Below the pieces are notes generated by a model, which saw nothing but the letters and a program-made list of their open reading frames with translations, was not told where the DNA came from and made no database searches. This document shows positions 27,075 through 35,126 of a DNA stretch of 64,000 nucleotides, in pieces (the stretch's first letter is position 1; every line of letters starts with the position of its first letter). Source of the stretch: Pseudomonas fluorescens (GTDB lineage: Bacteria > Pseudomonadota > Gammaproteobacteria > Pseudomonadales > Pseudomonadaceae); contig NZ_LT907842.1 in NCBI RefSeq assembly GCF_900215245.1, forward strand, positions 4,588,001 to 4,652,000, written 5' to 3'. A program made the position numbers and the translations under genes.

Positions 27075-28025
27075 TCAGATATCGAGCACCAGCAAGGGCG
27101 TTTTCGAGCGCGAGCAGCAGGGCGTGAACTGGTCATTCAGCGCCTGTTCCTGCTCGGTGAGGAACAGGTCGCGATGCTCCGGTATGCCTTGCAACACGCG
27201 GGTCAGGCAGGTGCCGCAAATCCCCTGTTCGCAGGACACGGCAATCTCGATGCCGTGACTTTCCAGGACCTGCACCACGCTCTTGTCGGCCGGGATCTCG
27301 AAGACTTCGCCGCTGCTGCCGATCTGCACCGAAAACCCGCCGTCGAGGCTGCTGTCCACCGGTGCCGCCGAAAAGTATTCACGGTGCAGGCAGGCTTCTT
27401 GCCAACCCTGGGCCCGGGCACTCTCAAGTATGTGCTGCATGAACCCGCCGGGGCCGCAGACGTACACGTGCACGTCGTCTGCCGGCGCCGCCAGTACCTC
27501 GGCGGCATGCAGGGCGGTGTCGGGCTGCTCGTCGAAATGCAGGAACACCCGCTCGGCAAACGGTGACGCCTTGAGACGCTGCACAAATGCCGCACGCTCA
27601 CGGGCGCGGGCGCAGTAATGCAGCTCGAAATCGGCCCCCGTGTGTGCCAGGCGCTCGGCCATGCACAGGATGGGTGTAATGCCGATGCCTCCGGCAAACA
27701 GCAGGCTGCGCCGGGCTTCGTGGGCCAGCGGGAACAGGTTGCGCGGTGCGCTGATGCTCAGGCGGGTACCCGCGTGCACGTGGGCGTGCAGGCTGCGCGA
27801 GCCCCCTCGGGACGCGGGGTCGTTGAGTACGCCGATCACATAGCGGTGCCGCTCTTGCGGGTGATTGCACAGCGAGTACTGGCGGATCAGCCCGTCTGGC
27901 AAGTGCACGTCGATGTGCGCACCGGCGCTGAAAGCCGGCAGTGGGCTGCCATCGACGCTGGCCAGTTCATAGCTGCAGATGTCCTGGGCTTCGGTGCGGC
28001 GGGATGTCACCACGACTTCAATCAT
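27075..28025 (-). CDS. vanB: Vanillate O-demethylase reductase subunit
   Basis: 316 residues, class IA ring-hydroxylating reductase: N-terminal flavin domain with R-Q-Y-S-L-C-N, NAD domain with L-F-A-G-G-I-G-I-T-P-I and V-C-G-P-G-G-F-M, then a C-terminal plant-type [2Fe-2S] domain with C-E-Q-G-I-C-G-T-C and the fourth Cys in F-T-P-C-C-S-R-S. It passes electrons from NADH to VanA. Its start overlaps the vanA stop by four bases (ATGA), so the subunits are translationally coupled. Confidence 0.96.
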   Translation of the reverse strand: MIEVVVTSRRTEAQDICSYELASVDGSPLPAFSAGAHIDVHLPDGLIRQYSLCNHPQERHRYVIGVLNDPASRGGSRSLHAHVHAGTRLSISAPRNLFPLAHEARRSLLFAGGIGITPILCMAERLAHTGADFELHYCARARERAAFVQRLKASPFAERVFLHFDEQPDTALHAAEVLAAPADDVHVYVCGPGGFMQHILESARAQGWQEACLHREYFSAAPVDSSLDGGFSVQIGSSGEVFEIPADKSVVQVLESHGIEIAVSCEQGICGTCLTRVLQGIPEHRDLFLTEQEQALNDQFTPCCSRSKTPLLVLDI

Positions 28026-29062
28026 GTTGGCGCTCCAGCGCGTTCCCGGGCGATCAGGCGCTCCAGGACCTTGCGCGACTGCACGCCGCCGGCGTCGATA
28101 TTCAGCTTGAGCAGGTTACGCGTCGGGTGGGCCAGCAGGTTCTGTTGCTGGCGTTCGAGCATTTCCAGGTCTTCGCTGAAAATCTTGCCCTGGCCTTCGC
28201 GAATGCTGGCGGTGAGTGCCTCATCCTGCGGGTTGAAGTTGCGCGCCATGCCCCAGAAGTACCAGATCGAGGTGTCGGTTTGCGGGGTGATGAAATCCAC
28301 CACGATGCTCGCGGCCTTGTGCTCGGCGGCGGCGGTGTAGCCGCCCTTGCCGGCATGGGCCACGCCGACTTCGATCAATACATGGCTGGGCGGCGTGAAG
28401 CGGCAGATCTGCCAGCGGTCCACCGGTACATCGTCGGCCAGGTTGTTGCCGCGCAGGGCCATGCGCCAGAACGGCGGGGCCATGATGTTTTCCATATGCC
28501 GAGCAGTGACCACTTCGTCCCCGTTCACCGTGGTCACGGGTGGCGCTTCGTCGATTTCCTTCTGGCCGATGCTGGAGGCGTGCACGTAGGTTTCGTGGGT
28601 CAGGTCCATCAGGTTGTCGATCATCAGGCGGTAATCGCACTGGATATCAAACAGCCCGCCGCCGTAGGCCCACTCGTCACTCACCGCCCACTCCAGGTGG
28701 TGGATCAGCGCGGGGTCGGCCTGGGCCTGATCACCCGGCCAGACCCAGATGAAACCGTAGCGCTCAACGGCGGCGAAGGTTTTGTTGCAGGGAAAGCCGC
28801 GCACCCGCTGGCCCGGCATATCGACGGTCTTGCCGTCACCGCCCATGACCAGGCCGTGATAGCCGCACACCAGGTGGCCGTTTTCGACATAGCCCAACGA
28901 CAGCGGTGCGCCACGATGGGGGCAGAAGTCCTCGACCGCCACCACGGCGCCTTCCAGGCCACGATAAAACACCATTTTTTCACCGCAGATCTGCCGGCCC
29001 AACGGTTTTTGCGCGATTTCATCGGGGGTGCAAGCGACATACCACGTGTTCTTCGGGTACAT
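28022..29062 (-). CDS. vanA: Vanillate O-demethylase oxygenase subunit
   Basis: 346 residues. The N-terminal Rieske centre is C-P-H-R-G-A-P-x13-C-G-Y-H-G, and the mononuclear iron site lies in D-N-L-M-D-L-T-H-E-T-Y-V-H. It demethylates vanillate to protocatechuate and formaldehyde using O2. The leader on the minus strand carries AACAACAATAA (29094-29084), a Crc-type target, directly after a palindrome that covers the -10 box. Last step of the coniferyl-to-protocatechuate route encoded here. Confidence 0.97.
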   Translation of the reverse strand: MYPKNTWYVACTPDEIAQKPLGRQICGEKMVFYRGLEGAVVAVEDFCPHRGAPLSLGYVENGHLVCGYHGLVMGGDGKTVDMPGQRVRGFPCNKTFAAVERYGFIWVWPGDQAQADPALIHHLEWAVSDEWAYGGGLFDIQCDYRLMIDNLMDLTHETYVHASSIGQKEIDEAPPVTTVNGDEVVTARHMENIMAPPFWRMALRGNNLADDVPVDRWQICRFTPPSHVLIEVGVAHAGKGGYTAAAEHKAASIVVDFITPQTDTSIWYFWGMARNFNPQDEALTASIREGQGKIFSEDLEMLERQQQNLLAHPTRNLLKLNIDAGGVQSRKVLERLIARERAGAPT

Positions 29063-29092
29063 GGTGACTCTCCAGGCAACGGATTATTGTTG

Positions 29093-29110
29093 TTTAATGG
29101 ATCCATTAAA
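29093..29110. promoter_or_regulatory. VanR operator 1, perfect palindrome
   Basis: TTTAATGGATCCATTAAA is a perfect 18-bp palindrome 31 bases upstream of the vanA start. It covers the -10 box of the vanA promoter. Its ATGGATCCAT core resembles the VanR operator described in Caulobacter (ATTGGATCCAAT, from memory). Confidence 0.72.
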
Positions 29111-29133
29111 TTGGAGAGTCAGGTGGCGGTCAA
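29105..29133 (-). promoter_or_regulatory. vanA sigma-70 promoter
   Basis: On the minus strand TTGACC (29133-29128) and TTTAAT (29110-29105) are separated by 17 bp. The -10 hexamer is one arm of the palindromic operator, so a bound repressor would block polymerase directly. Confidence 0.68.
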
Positions 29134-29177
29134 GCCGGTAATCGGGTTATTCCGGGCGATTATCGGACGCAAAAGGG

Positions 29178-29194
29178 TTTAATGGATCCATAAA
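29178..29194. promoter_or_regulatory. VanR operator 2
   Basis: TTTAATGGATCCATAAA repeats operator 1 with one base missing in the right arm. The two centres are 85 bp apart, close to eight helical turns, which would allow looping. It lies between vanA and the eroded aldehyde dehydrogenase. Confidence 0.6.
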
Positions 29195-29245
29195 TCGCCT
29201 TCAATCGGGTTCCGGGTCGGCTGTCAGGCCATCATGGGATTGCGT

Positions 29246-29490
29246 TCAGCAGCGGATCATCACCGACTTCAACGCGAAGCAGTCCTCAATAAAGGCGCCG
29301 CCGAACGCTCGACCCACCCCCGAGGCTTTATTCCCGCCGAACACCGCAGGCAGTGCGCGGCCTGGCCGGTGGCCGGGTTGGCCGCCTGCAGTGTGCGGCT
29401 GGGGTGGCTCTGAACCTGGTCACCGTCGATAAACCGCGCGTGTTGGCGAGGCAGTTTGTGCGCAAAGCCACTGGAATCCAGGACAATCCG
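29246..29490 (-). pseudogene. Aldehyde dehydrogenase remnant, N- and C-terminal ends fused by an internal deletion
   Basis: Read on the minus strand, about 29490-29375 encodes H-A-R-F-I-D-G-D-Q-V followed by R-T-L-Q-A-A-N-P-A-T-G-Q, the N-terminal signature of an ALDH. From 29350 to the TGA at 29246 another frame encodes V-F-G-G-N-K-A-S-G-V-G-R and then F-A-L-K-S-V-M-I-R-C, the C-terminus. The roughly 400 residues between them, including the catalytic Cys, are gone and the frame is shifted. A stop (TAG at 29493-29491) stands just upstream and no start is visible. It is probably a third aromatic aldehyde dehydrogenase lost from the van region. Confidence 0.75.
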
Positions 29491-29779
29491 CTACGAACCC
29501 GTACAAGATTAAACGCACGACGGGTCAGTTCGATTCCATCGTGTGGCCGGCTCCGTTAGAGTTTCCACGCGAGCATCAGGTGCTGGCGCTCTACCTGACG
29601 CTCACCGCGTCTCTCTGGGCATTCAGCCGTCGGCCAGCCCGAACCCGCAAAAAAACCAGACCCTCTGCTCATATTGAAATGTTTGGAGTGGTTCAGTGTG
29701 CAGGTCGTCTCGCGAAGGAACCGCAGCAGTCGACGTGCCATTTACCGTGGTCATTGAGTCACCCACAAGGAGCTACACC
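29491..29779. other. Gene-free stretch upstream of the nuclease gene
   Basis: Part of the 717-bp interval between vanA and the nuclease gene, which otherwise holds two VanR sites and the ALDH remnant. This part carries no convincing reading frame. An A-rich segment AAAAAAACC lies at about 29648; the nuclease promoter must lie near 29650-29760 but its boxes are not clear. Confidence 0.4.
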
Positions 29780-30622
29780 ATGCATGGAAGTATGAAGTTC
29801 AAGCACCTGGCGTTTTTGTTGATCCCGCTTGTAGCGGCCTGTACGACACCCGATAGAACCCGCGAATCCGCGATCCCTGCCCAGCCGCAGCAGCAGGCAT
29901 TGCCGTTCGATAACTGTTCGGTGGGGTGCCCCGCCGGCGGCAGCCCGCTGACCTTGAACCGTCAGGCGTACACGTTGAACAACAATGGCTCGACCAAGTT
30001 TGCGAACTGGGTCTCGTACAAAATCACCAAGGACACCCCGGCCAGCGGTCGCCCGCGCGACTGGAAGACCGACCCGGATATCCCCGCAGGGGAAACGCTC
30101 GACCCGGTGGATTACAACGGCGCCAATGTCGCGCTCAAAGTCGACCGTGGCCATCAGGCCAATCTCGCGTCGATGGCCGGCGTCCCTGACTGGCAGACCC
30201 TCAATTACCTGTCCAATATCACGCCGCAAAAGGCCGAGCTCAACCAGGGGGCCTGGGCGCACCTTGAAGACCAGGAGCGCAACCTCAGCAAAGCGCCCGG
30301 CATCGACCAGGTGTATGTCACCACCGGGCCTTTGTATGAGCATTTTGTCGGCACGCTGCCGGGCACGAACAAGGTCCATACCATTCCCAGCGGGTACTGG
30401 AAGATCATCTTTGTGGGCCGCTCACCGGAAAACGGCCTGTATGCCTCGTTTGTGATGAACCAGGAAACGCCTAAAGGTGCGAACTTCTGTGATTATCAGG
30501 TGACGGTTGAGCACATCGAAGAGCGCTCCGGGCTCACGTTCTGGAACCAGTTGCCGCCGTCGGTGCAGGCCGCACTGAAGGCGAAGCAGGGCCAATTGCC
30601 GAGCCGGATCGGCTGTAAATAG
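29780..30622 (+). CDS. DNA/RNA non-specific endonuclease, lipoprotein
   Basis: 280 residues from the ATG at 29780 (AAGGAG seven bases upstream). The N-terminus is a lipoprotein signal with lipobox L-V-A-A-C (Cys at about 20), so the enzyme is tethered in the envelope, outside the cytoplasm. The NUC1/EndA catalytic motif D-R-G-H is in K-V-D-R-G-H-Q-A-N-L-A, and the metal-binding Asn region is N-Y-L-S-N-I-T-P-Q-K-A-E-L-N-Q-G-A-W. It probably degrades extracellular or incoming DNA/RNA. A hairpin terminator follows 20 bases after the stop. Confidence 0.92.
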   Translation: MHGSMKFKHLAFLLIPLVAACTTPDRTRESAIPAQPQQQALPFDNCSVGCPAGGSPLTLNRQAYTLNNNGSTKFANWVSYKITKDTPASGRPRDWKTDPDIPAGETLDPVDYNGANVALKVDRGHQANLASMAGVPDWQTLNYLSNITPQKAELNQGAWAHLEDQERNLSKAPGIDQVYVTTGPLYEHFVGTLPGTNKVHTIPSGYWKIIFVGRSPENGLYASFVMNQETPKGANFCDYQVTVEHIEERSGLTFWNQLPPSVQAALKAKQGQLPSRIGCK

Positions 30623-30641
30623 CTGTGTAAAAAGCGGAACA

Positions 30642-30673
30642 GGGGCTGCCGTTCGTTGGCGGCCCCGGTTTTT
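30642..30673 (+). terminator. Rho-independent terminator after the nuclease gene
   Basis: GGGGCTGCC and GGCGGCCCC pair (one G-U) around a 7-base loop, followed by GGTTTTTG. It separates the nuclease gene from the minus-strand gene that ends at 30700. Confidence 0.8.
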
Positions 30674-30699
30674 GCGGCGTGTGCTGAACGACGCTGTGA

Positions 30700-31005
30700 T
30701 CAATACCCGCCGTCAAGTCGCGCCCGCCTGAGCAGATCGCGTGCGTGGTCCGCGCGCAATAACAGTGTCATCTGCCGCTCCTCGACGATGATTTCCGCCA
30801 CGATCAATACGCAGATCATCGGTGCGGTCACCAGCCAGTGGCCGTAGCACTGGGTGCCCAGCGACACGCAGACGCCGACAATCCATAACACCAATACCCA
30901 CTTGGGCGCGCATTGCTGCAGTGGAACCCAGGCGCGCTGCAGTTTTTTCAAGCGCCGCGTGTGCAGTCTTAGCGACGCCTCAAGTCGGGCCACTTCATTG
31001 CTCAT
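30700..31005 (-). CDS. Hypothetical small membrane protein
   Basis: 101 residues. A basic, helical N-terminus (residues 1-30) precedes two hydrophobic helices (about 36-50, V-L-V-L-W-I-V-G-V-C-V-S-L, and 57-70, W-L-V-T-A-P-M-I-C-V-L-I-V-A). An acidic-basic cytoplasmic tail follows. Its ATG overlaps the stop of the upstream 68-residue gene by four bases, so both belong to the transcript that starts with the two-component genes. I do not recognise the family. Confidence 0.6.
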   Translation of the reverse strand: MSNEVARLEASLRLHTRRLKKLQRAWVPLQQCAPKWVLVLWIVGVCVSLGTQCYGHWLVTAPMICVLIVAEIIVEERQMTLLLRADHARDLLRRARLDGGY

Positions 31006-31208
31006 GTCGACACTCGCTCCTCTGCGCGGGGGCAGCCTGGAAGCGGTCGTCCGAGCCAGGACAGGTTGACGCGTTCAACTTCCACCCAGTGCTCGCCGAC
31101 GGGTTTGGTGCGACAGCTCTTGAACGCAATACACACGTGCTCGGCATCCAGCAAAGCAAAGTGCCTGTAGTCGGTGGTTTTCCTGAACACCCAGGAAAAG
31201 CTACGCAT
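31002..31208 (-). CDS. Small conserved hypothetical protein
   Basis: 68 residues, with a pattern familiar from small Pseudomonas proteins: F-S-W-V-F-R-K-T-x-D-Y-R-H-F-A-L-L-D-A, a central C-x-A-F-K-x-C, and W-V-E-V-x-R-V-x-L-S-W-L. It has no signal peptide or membrane segment. It starts 17 bases after the histidine kinase stop and overlaps the next gene, indicating an operon with the AdeRS-like pair. Function unknown. Confidence 0.65.
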   Translation of the reverse strand: MRSFSWVFRKTTDYRHFALLDAEHVCIAFKSCRTKPVGEHWVEVERVNLSWLGRPLPGCPRAEERVST

Positions 31209-31225
31209 CGCGGTACCTCGTTAAA

Positions 31226-32296
31226 TCAAACATGCCAGCTGAGTTCGAACAGCGTGCCGCCGTTTTCCATGCGCCGGCAGGTCACGGCGCCGCCATGGGC
31301 GAGGGCGATGGCGCGCACCACCGCAAGGCCCAGGCCGCTGCCGCCTTGGGCGCGTGAACGGGAGTTTTCGCCGCGTTGGAAGGCGTCGAACAAATGCGTC
31401 GCGAAGCGTTCGTCGATACCGGGGCCGTCATCGCGCACGCGCAGGTAGTTGAAACCGTCGCGGGTACTCAGGTGCACGATCACGTTTCCGGGTGTCGCGT
31501 GCCGTCGGATATTGTCCAACAGCGCCAGCAGCGCCTGGCGGATTCGCGCCGGGTCGCAGCGCATCGTGCGGCGTTGCAGGTCCAGTTGCAGGACAAAGCC
31601 GGCGGCAGTGAGGCTGGGTTCGAACAGCCGCACATCGTCCTCAATGCCCGTGGCCAGGTCGGCTTCCTGCAGGTTGAGTTCCAGGTAGCCACTGTCGGCC
31701 AGGCCGACCACCCGCAAGTCCTCGATCAAGCGTGTCAGTCCTTCTACCTGGCCCAACAAGCTGTAGAACTGCGCGGTATCCGGTTCGAATACGCCTTCGG
31801 CCAAGCCCTGCAGGCGCCCCCGCAAGATGGTCAGTGGCGTGCGCAGCTCATGGGCAATTGCCGCATTCCAGAACGCCTGTTCCTGCGCCATACGCTGCAA
31901 GCGTTTAGCCATGCTGTTGAAATCGTTCACCAGGATGGCTGCTTCGCCAATCGACTGGTCACCGGCAACCGCTTGTACATCCAGGTCGCCGTCGGCGAGT
32001 TTGCGCAGGTTCTCGGCCACGGAATTCAGTGGCATCAGAATTCGTCGAGACAGCTTCAAGGCCACAATCGAGCCCACCGCCAGGCTCACACACGTGGTCA
32101 AACCCATCCACACCCATTCGATGTTGGCTGGCAGCCACTCATTCACTTCTTCGTCCGTGAGCGGCCAATACGTCCATAGCAACGCATAGAAAATATAAGA
32201 ACCGATCACGGCCAGGGCGATCACGCACAACACCACGGCGGACATGGACAGGATGATCTGGCGGCTCAAGCCATTGAGCCCCTTCACGACACACAC
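31226..32296 (-). CDS. Sensor histidine kinase, AdeS/BaeS-like
   Basis: 356 residues. TM1 (about 15-40) and TM2 (about 65-85) enclose a very short periplasmic loop; then come HAMP, the H-box A-I-A-H-E-L-R-T-P-L (phosphorylated His), an N-box with D-N-I-R-R-H, and G boxes D-D-G-P-G-I and G-G-S-G-L-G-L-A. It pairs with the response regulator whose 3' end overlaps its start by 13 bases. Relatives of this pair usually control RND efflux pumps, but no pump is encoded here. Confidence 0.9.
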   Translation of the reverse strand: MCVVKGLNGLSRQIILSMSAVVLCVIALAVIGSYIFYALLWTYWPLTDEEVNEWLPANIEWVWMGLTTCVSLAVGSIVALKLSRRILMPLNSVAENLRKLADGDLDVQAVAGDQSIGEAAILVNDFNSMAKRLQRMAQEQAFWNAAIAHELRTPLTILRGRLQGLAEGVFEPDTAQFYSLLGQVEGLTRLIEDLRVVGLADSGYLELNLQEADLATGIEDDVRLFEPSLTAAGFVLQLDLQRRTMRCDPARIRQALLALLDNIRRHATPGNVIVHLSTRDGFNYLRVRDDGPGIDERFATHLFDAFQRGENSRSRAQGGSGLGLAVVRAIALAHGGAVTCRRMENGGTLFELSWHV

Positions 32297-33033
32297 CCAA
32301 ACCGGTAGCCCACCCCCCGGATACTGGTGGGTACGCCTTGTAAACCGAGGTCTTCGAGCTTGCGGCGCAGTTTGCTGATGTGGCTGTCGACGGTACGCTC
32401 CAGGCTGTCACTTTCCGGTGAACACTGGGCCAGCAGTTCGGCGCGGCTGAACACTCTTTTCGGCGCCTTGGCCAGTTGGGCCAGCAACCTGAACTCCGTC
32501 ACCGTCAATGCCAGCGGCACTTTTCGGCCGGCGAGGGTCACCGTGACTTCATAGCTTTCAAGGTCAATTTCAAACGCGTCCACCCGCAGCACCGTGGGGC
32601 TGGCGCGGTAGTGGTAAGCGATGGCGCGTCGGAGTACGGCCTGGGTGCGCGCAACCACTTCGGCCGGGTTGAACGGTTTGACGATGTAGTCGTCGGCCCC
32701 GATGCGCAGGCCCATCAGCTTGTCCATGTCCTGATCCTGCGCCGTCAGCATGATCACCGGCGTATGGCCGCGATGACGCACTTCGGCAAGCACCTGCCAG
32801 CCATCCACGTGGGGCATCAGCACATCCAGCAACACCAGGTCCGGCTTGAGCGTCAGGTGGATTTCCAGGGCCTGGCGGCCGTCACGTGCGTGTGCGGTGC
32901 GAAAGCCACTGCGTTTGAGATAGGCCAGCAGGATGTCGGCGATTTCAGGTTCATCTTCGGCAATCAGCACGAGTGCCTGGGTTTCTCTGGCGCTGTCCGG
33001 ACGGGGCATTGATGCAACGGGAATATCAGTCAT
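32284..33033 (-). CDS. OmpR-family response regulator, AdeR/SmeR-like
   Basis: 249 residues when started at the Met before T-D-I-P (33033); an upstream in-frame Met at 33126 would add 31 low-complexity residues. The receiver domain has the acidic pair in A-E-D-E-P-E, phospho-Asp in L-V-L-L-D-V-L-M-P, and K in Y-I-V-K-P-F-N-P. The C-terminal winged helix ends in S-I-R-G-V-G-Y-R-F. The stretch M-L-T-A-Q-D-Q-D-M-D-K-L-M-G-L-R-I-G-A-D-D closely follows AdeR. Overlaps its kinase gene. Confidence 0.92.
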   Translation of the reverse strand: MTDIPVASMPRPDSARETQALVLIAEDEPEIADILLAYLKRSGFRTAHARDGRQALEIHLTLKPDLVLLDVLMPHVDGWQVLAEVRHRGHTPVIMLTAQDQDMDKLMGLRIGADDYIVKPFNPAEVVARTQAVLRRAIAYHYRASPTVLRVDAFEIDLESYEVTVTLAGRKVPLALTVTEFRLLAQLAKAPKRVFSRAELLAQCSPESDSLERTVDSHISKLRRKLEDLGLQGVPTSIRGVGYRFGCVS

Positions 33034-33133
33034 GGTCTGCTCGGTGAATACGCGGCGAGCTTTTACGTCCGTGTGCTCGCGCGTATCTGCCTGGTCGTGG
33101 CTGCCGGTCCATGGCCGCGTTTCCAAGGAGTGA

Positions 33134-33919
33134 TCATAGCTTCTGGGTGAGGGTGCCCAGCATCTGGTTGGCTGTGGAAATCACTTTTGAATTCATTTCG
33201 TAAGCGCGTTGCGTGGTGATCATATTGACCATCTCTTCGACGGTGCTCACGTTTGAGGTCTCCAGGGTGCTTTGCAGGGTGGTGCCAAAACCGTTGACCC
33301 CCGGCGTACCGACCTGAGGTGCACCACTGGACGCGGTTTCCAGAAACAGATTGTTGCCGATCGCCTGCAAGCCGGCAGGGTTGATGAAGTCGGCCGTTTG
33401 CAGGTTGCCGATCACTTGTGAGGCGGGGTTGCCGGCCACGGTGATGGACACCGTGCCATCCTGACCCACAGTAAAGGTCTTGGCGTTGTCCGGTACGACA
33501 ATCGCCGGTTCCAGCGCGAAGCCGCTTGCCGTGACGACCTGGCCGTTGGCGTTCAGGTGAAACGTGCCGTCGCGCGAGTAGCCGGTGGTGCCATCCGGTT
33601 GCAGGACCTGGAAGAACCCCCGGCCGTTGAGTGCCAGGTCCAGGGGCTGCCCGGTGGTTTGCAGGCTGCCGCTGGTGAAGTTTTTCTGCGTGCCGACGAT
33701 GTGCACGCCGGTGCCCAGCTGCAACCCTGAAGGCAGCTCACTGTCCTGCGTCGACTTGGCACCTGGCTGGCGCTTGATCTGGTACAGCAGGTCCTGGAAT
33801 TCAGCGCGATCACGTTTGAAACCGGTGGTCGAAACGTTCGCCAGGTTGTTGGAAATTGTCGTCAGTTGGGTGTCCTGGGCAGACAACCCGGTTTTTGCGA
33901 CGTACAGCGCAGGAATCAT
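33134..33919 (-). CDS. FlgG-like flagellar distal-rod protein, solitary copy
   Basis: 261 residues from the ATG at 33919 (AGGAGA six bases upstream), almost the exact length of FlgG. N-terminal rod motif N-N-L-A-N-V-S-T-T-G-F-K-R, the middle D-L-A-L-N-G-R-G-F-F-Q-V, and the C-terminal E-M-V-N-M-I-T-T-Q-R-A-Y-E-M-N-S-K are all FlgG/FlgF features. Rod proteins are exported by the flagellar type III system. No flgF, flgH or any other flagellar gene adjoins it, so it is either an orphan paralogue or a remnant of a second flagellar set. It is intact with no frameshift. Confidence 0.85.
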   Translation of the reverse strand: MIPALYVAKTGLSAQDTQLTTISNNLANVSTTGFKRDRAEFQDLLYQIKRQPGAKSTQDSELPSGLQLGTGVHIVGTQKNFTSGSLQTTGQPLDLALNGRGFFQVLQPDGTTGYSRDGTFHLNANGQVVTASGFALEPAIVVPDNAKTFTVGQDGTVSITVAGNPASQVIGNLQTADFINPAGLQAIGNNLFLETASSGAPQVGTPGVNGFGTTLQSTLETSNVSTVEEMVNMITTQRAYEMNSKVISTANQMLGTLTQKL

Positions 33920-34256
33920 CTGTTTCTCCTGGTAAGCCCGCGCCACGAGGCGCCACGGCGATCGCAATTGTGCGTCATCAACGTGCGCTTTCATGGGAGG
34001 TTTTGTGGAGAAACGATGGAGACGGGCAATAATTTTGCGCGCCGCGCGCATCCCCCCCTTTATCGCACCCCAGTGCCTCCAGGTGTGTGCAGGGCCTATG
34101 GCAATTCAGATCAGGTTTTACGGAGGTGGCCGGGATAGCGGCGGATTGACGATCAATACGTAAAAGTCCAGTATGGAATTATAAGTACAAATACACGTTG
34201 CACTTCTCCCTTTCTTCACGCTTGCCAAACCAACAACAACTTGCGAGACAACGATC
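33920..34256. other. Divergent intergenic region between flgG-like and binding-protein genes
   Basis: 337 bp without a gene. It holds GTCCAGTATGGAA (34166-34178), similar to the inverted repeat upstream of dauB, and AACAACAAC (34232-34240), a Crc-type motif before the binding-protein start. The promoters of the two divergent genes must lie here; no clear boxes were found. Confidence 0.5.
34166..34178. promoter_or_regulatory. DauR-type operator candidate before the binding-protein gene
   Basis: GTCCAGTATGGAA shares the GTCCA-N3-TGGA layout with the dauB upstream repeat at 37881-37893 (GTCCATTATGGAC). The only two strong copies seen flank genes that form one locus in P. aeruginosa. Confidence 0.45.
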
Positions 34257-35033
34257 ATGAAGAAACGCACGCTGATCACCGGCCTGGCCCTGAGCCTGCT
34301 TGCCTCCAGCCATGTGCTGGCCGCCGAGAAAACCCTGCGCATCGGTATCGAGGCGGCGTACCCACCGTTCGCCTCCAAGACCCAGGACGGCAAGATCGTC
34401 GGGTTCGACTACGACATCGGCAACGCGTTGTGCGCTCAGATGAAGGTCAAGTGCGTGTGGGTCGAGGGTGAGTTCGACGGGCTGATTCCTTCCCTGAAAG
34501 TGAAGAAAATCGACATGGCCCTGTCGTCCATGACCATCAACGAAGACCGCAAGAAGTCGGTGGATTTCTCCCACAAGTATTACTTCACGTCTTCGCGCCT
34601 GGTGATGAAGGACGGTGCAGCCGTGGACGACCAGTACGCCAGCCTCAAGGGCAAGACCGTCGGCGTGCAACGCGCCACCACCACCGACCGCTATGCCACC
34701 GAGGTGTTCGAGCCCAAGGGCATCAACGTCAAGCGCTACAGCAATAACGAAGAAATCTACATGGACCTGGCGTCAGGTCGCCTGGATGCGATCTTTGCCG
34801 ACACCATCCCCCTGAGTGACTTCCTGGCGATGCCGCGCGGCAAGGGCTACGCCTTTGTCGGACCGGAGCTGAAGGACCCGAAATACGTGGGCGAGGGCGC
34901 CGGGATCGCGGTGCGCAAGGGCAATACGGCATTGGTCAGTGAGTTGAACACGGCCATCGACGGTATCCGTGCCAATGGTGAGTACCAGAAGATTTCACAG
35001 CAGTACTTCAAGTCGGATATCTACGGCGACTGA
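34257..35033 (+). CDS. Amino-acid ABC transporter periplasmic binding protein (ArgT/HisJ type)
   Basis: 258 residues with a signal peptide ending at V-L-A-A (about 22). SBP family 3 features: [50 protein letters not shown], and the D/E hinge D-A-I-F-A-D. Ligands are typically basic amino acids such as arginine or ornithine. No permease genes follow; a REP-like hairpin closes the gene. In P. aeruginosa a comparable binding protein lies next to dauR-dauA-dauB, as here. Confidence 0.92.
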   Translation: MKKRTLITGLALSLLASSHVLAAEKTLRIGIEAAYPPFASKTQDGKIVGFDYDIGNALCAQMKVKCVWVEGEFDGLIPSLKVKKIDMALSSMTINEDRKKSVDFSHKYYFTSSRLVMKDGAAVDDQYASLKGKTVGVQRATTTDRYATEVFEPKGINVKRYSNNEEIYMDLASGRLDAIFADTIPLSDFLAMPRGKGYAFVGPELKDPKYVGEGAGIAVRKGNTALVSELNTAIDGIRANGEYQKISQQYFKSDIYGD

Positions 35034-35065
35034 CTGCGAATGCGGTCCTGAACACAACCTGGGTG

Positions 35066-35097
35066 ACGGTGGGCGCGGGCAAGCCAGCGCCCACCGT
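35066..35097. repeat. Solitary REP-like hairpin
   Basis: ACGGTGGGCGC and GCGCCCACCGT form an 11-bp perfect stem. The right half contains GCAAGCCAGCGCCCAC, the same arm found in the REPIN at 45140. It lies 33 bases after the binding-protein stop and may also stop transcription. Confidence 0.65.
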
Positions 35098-35126
35098 GGC
35101 TCGCAGGTGTGGCGAGGATTATCTGT

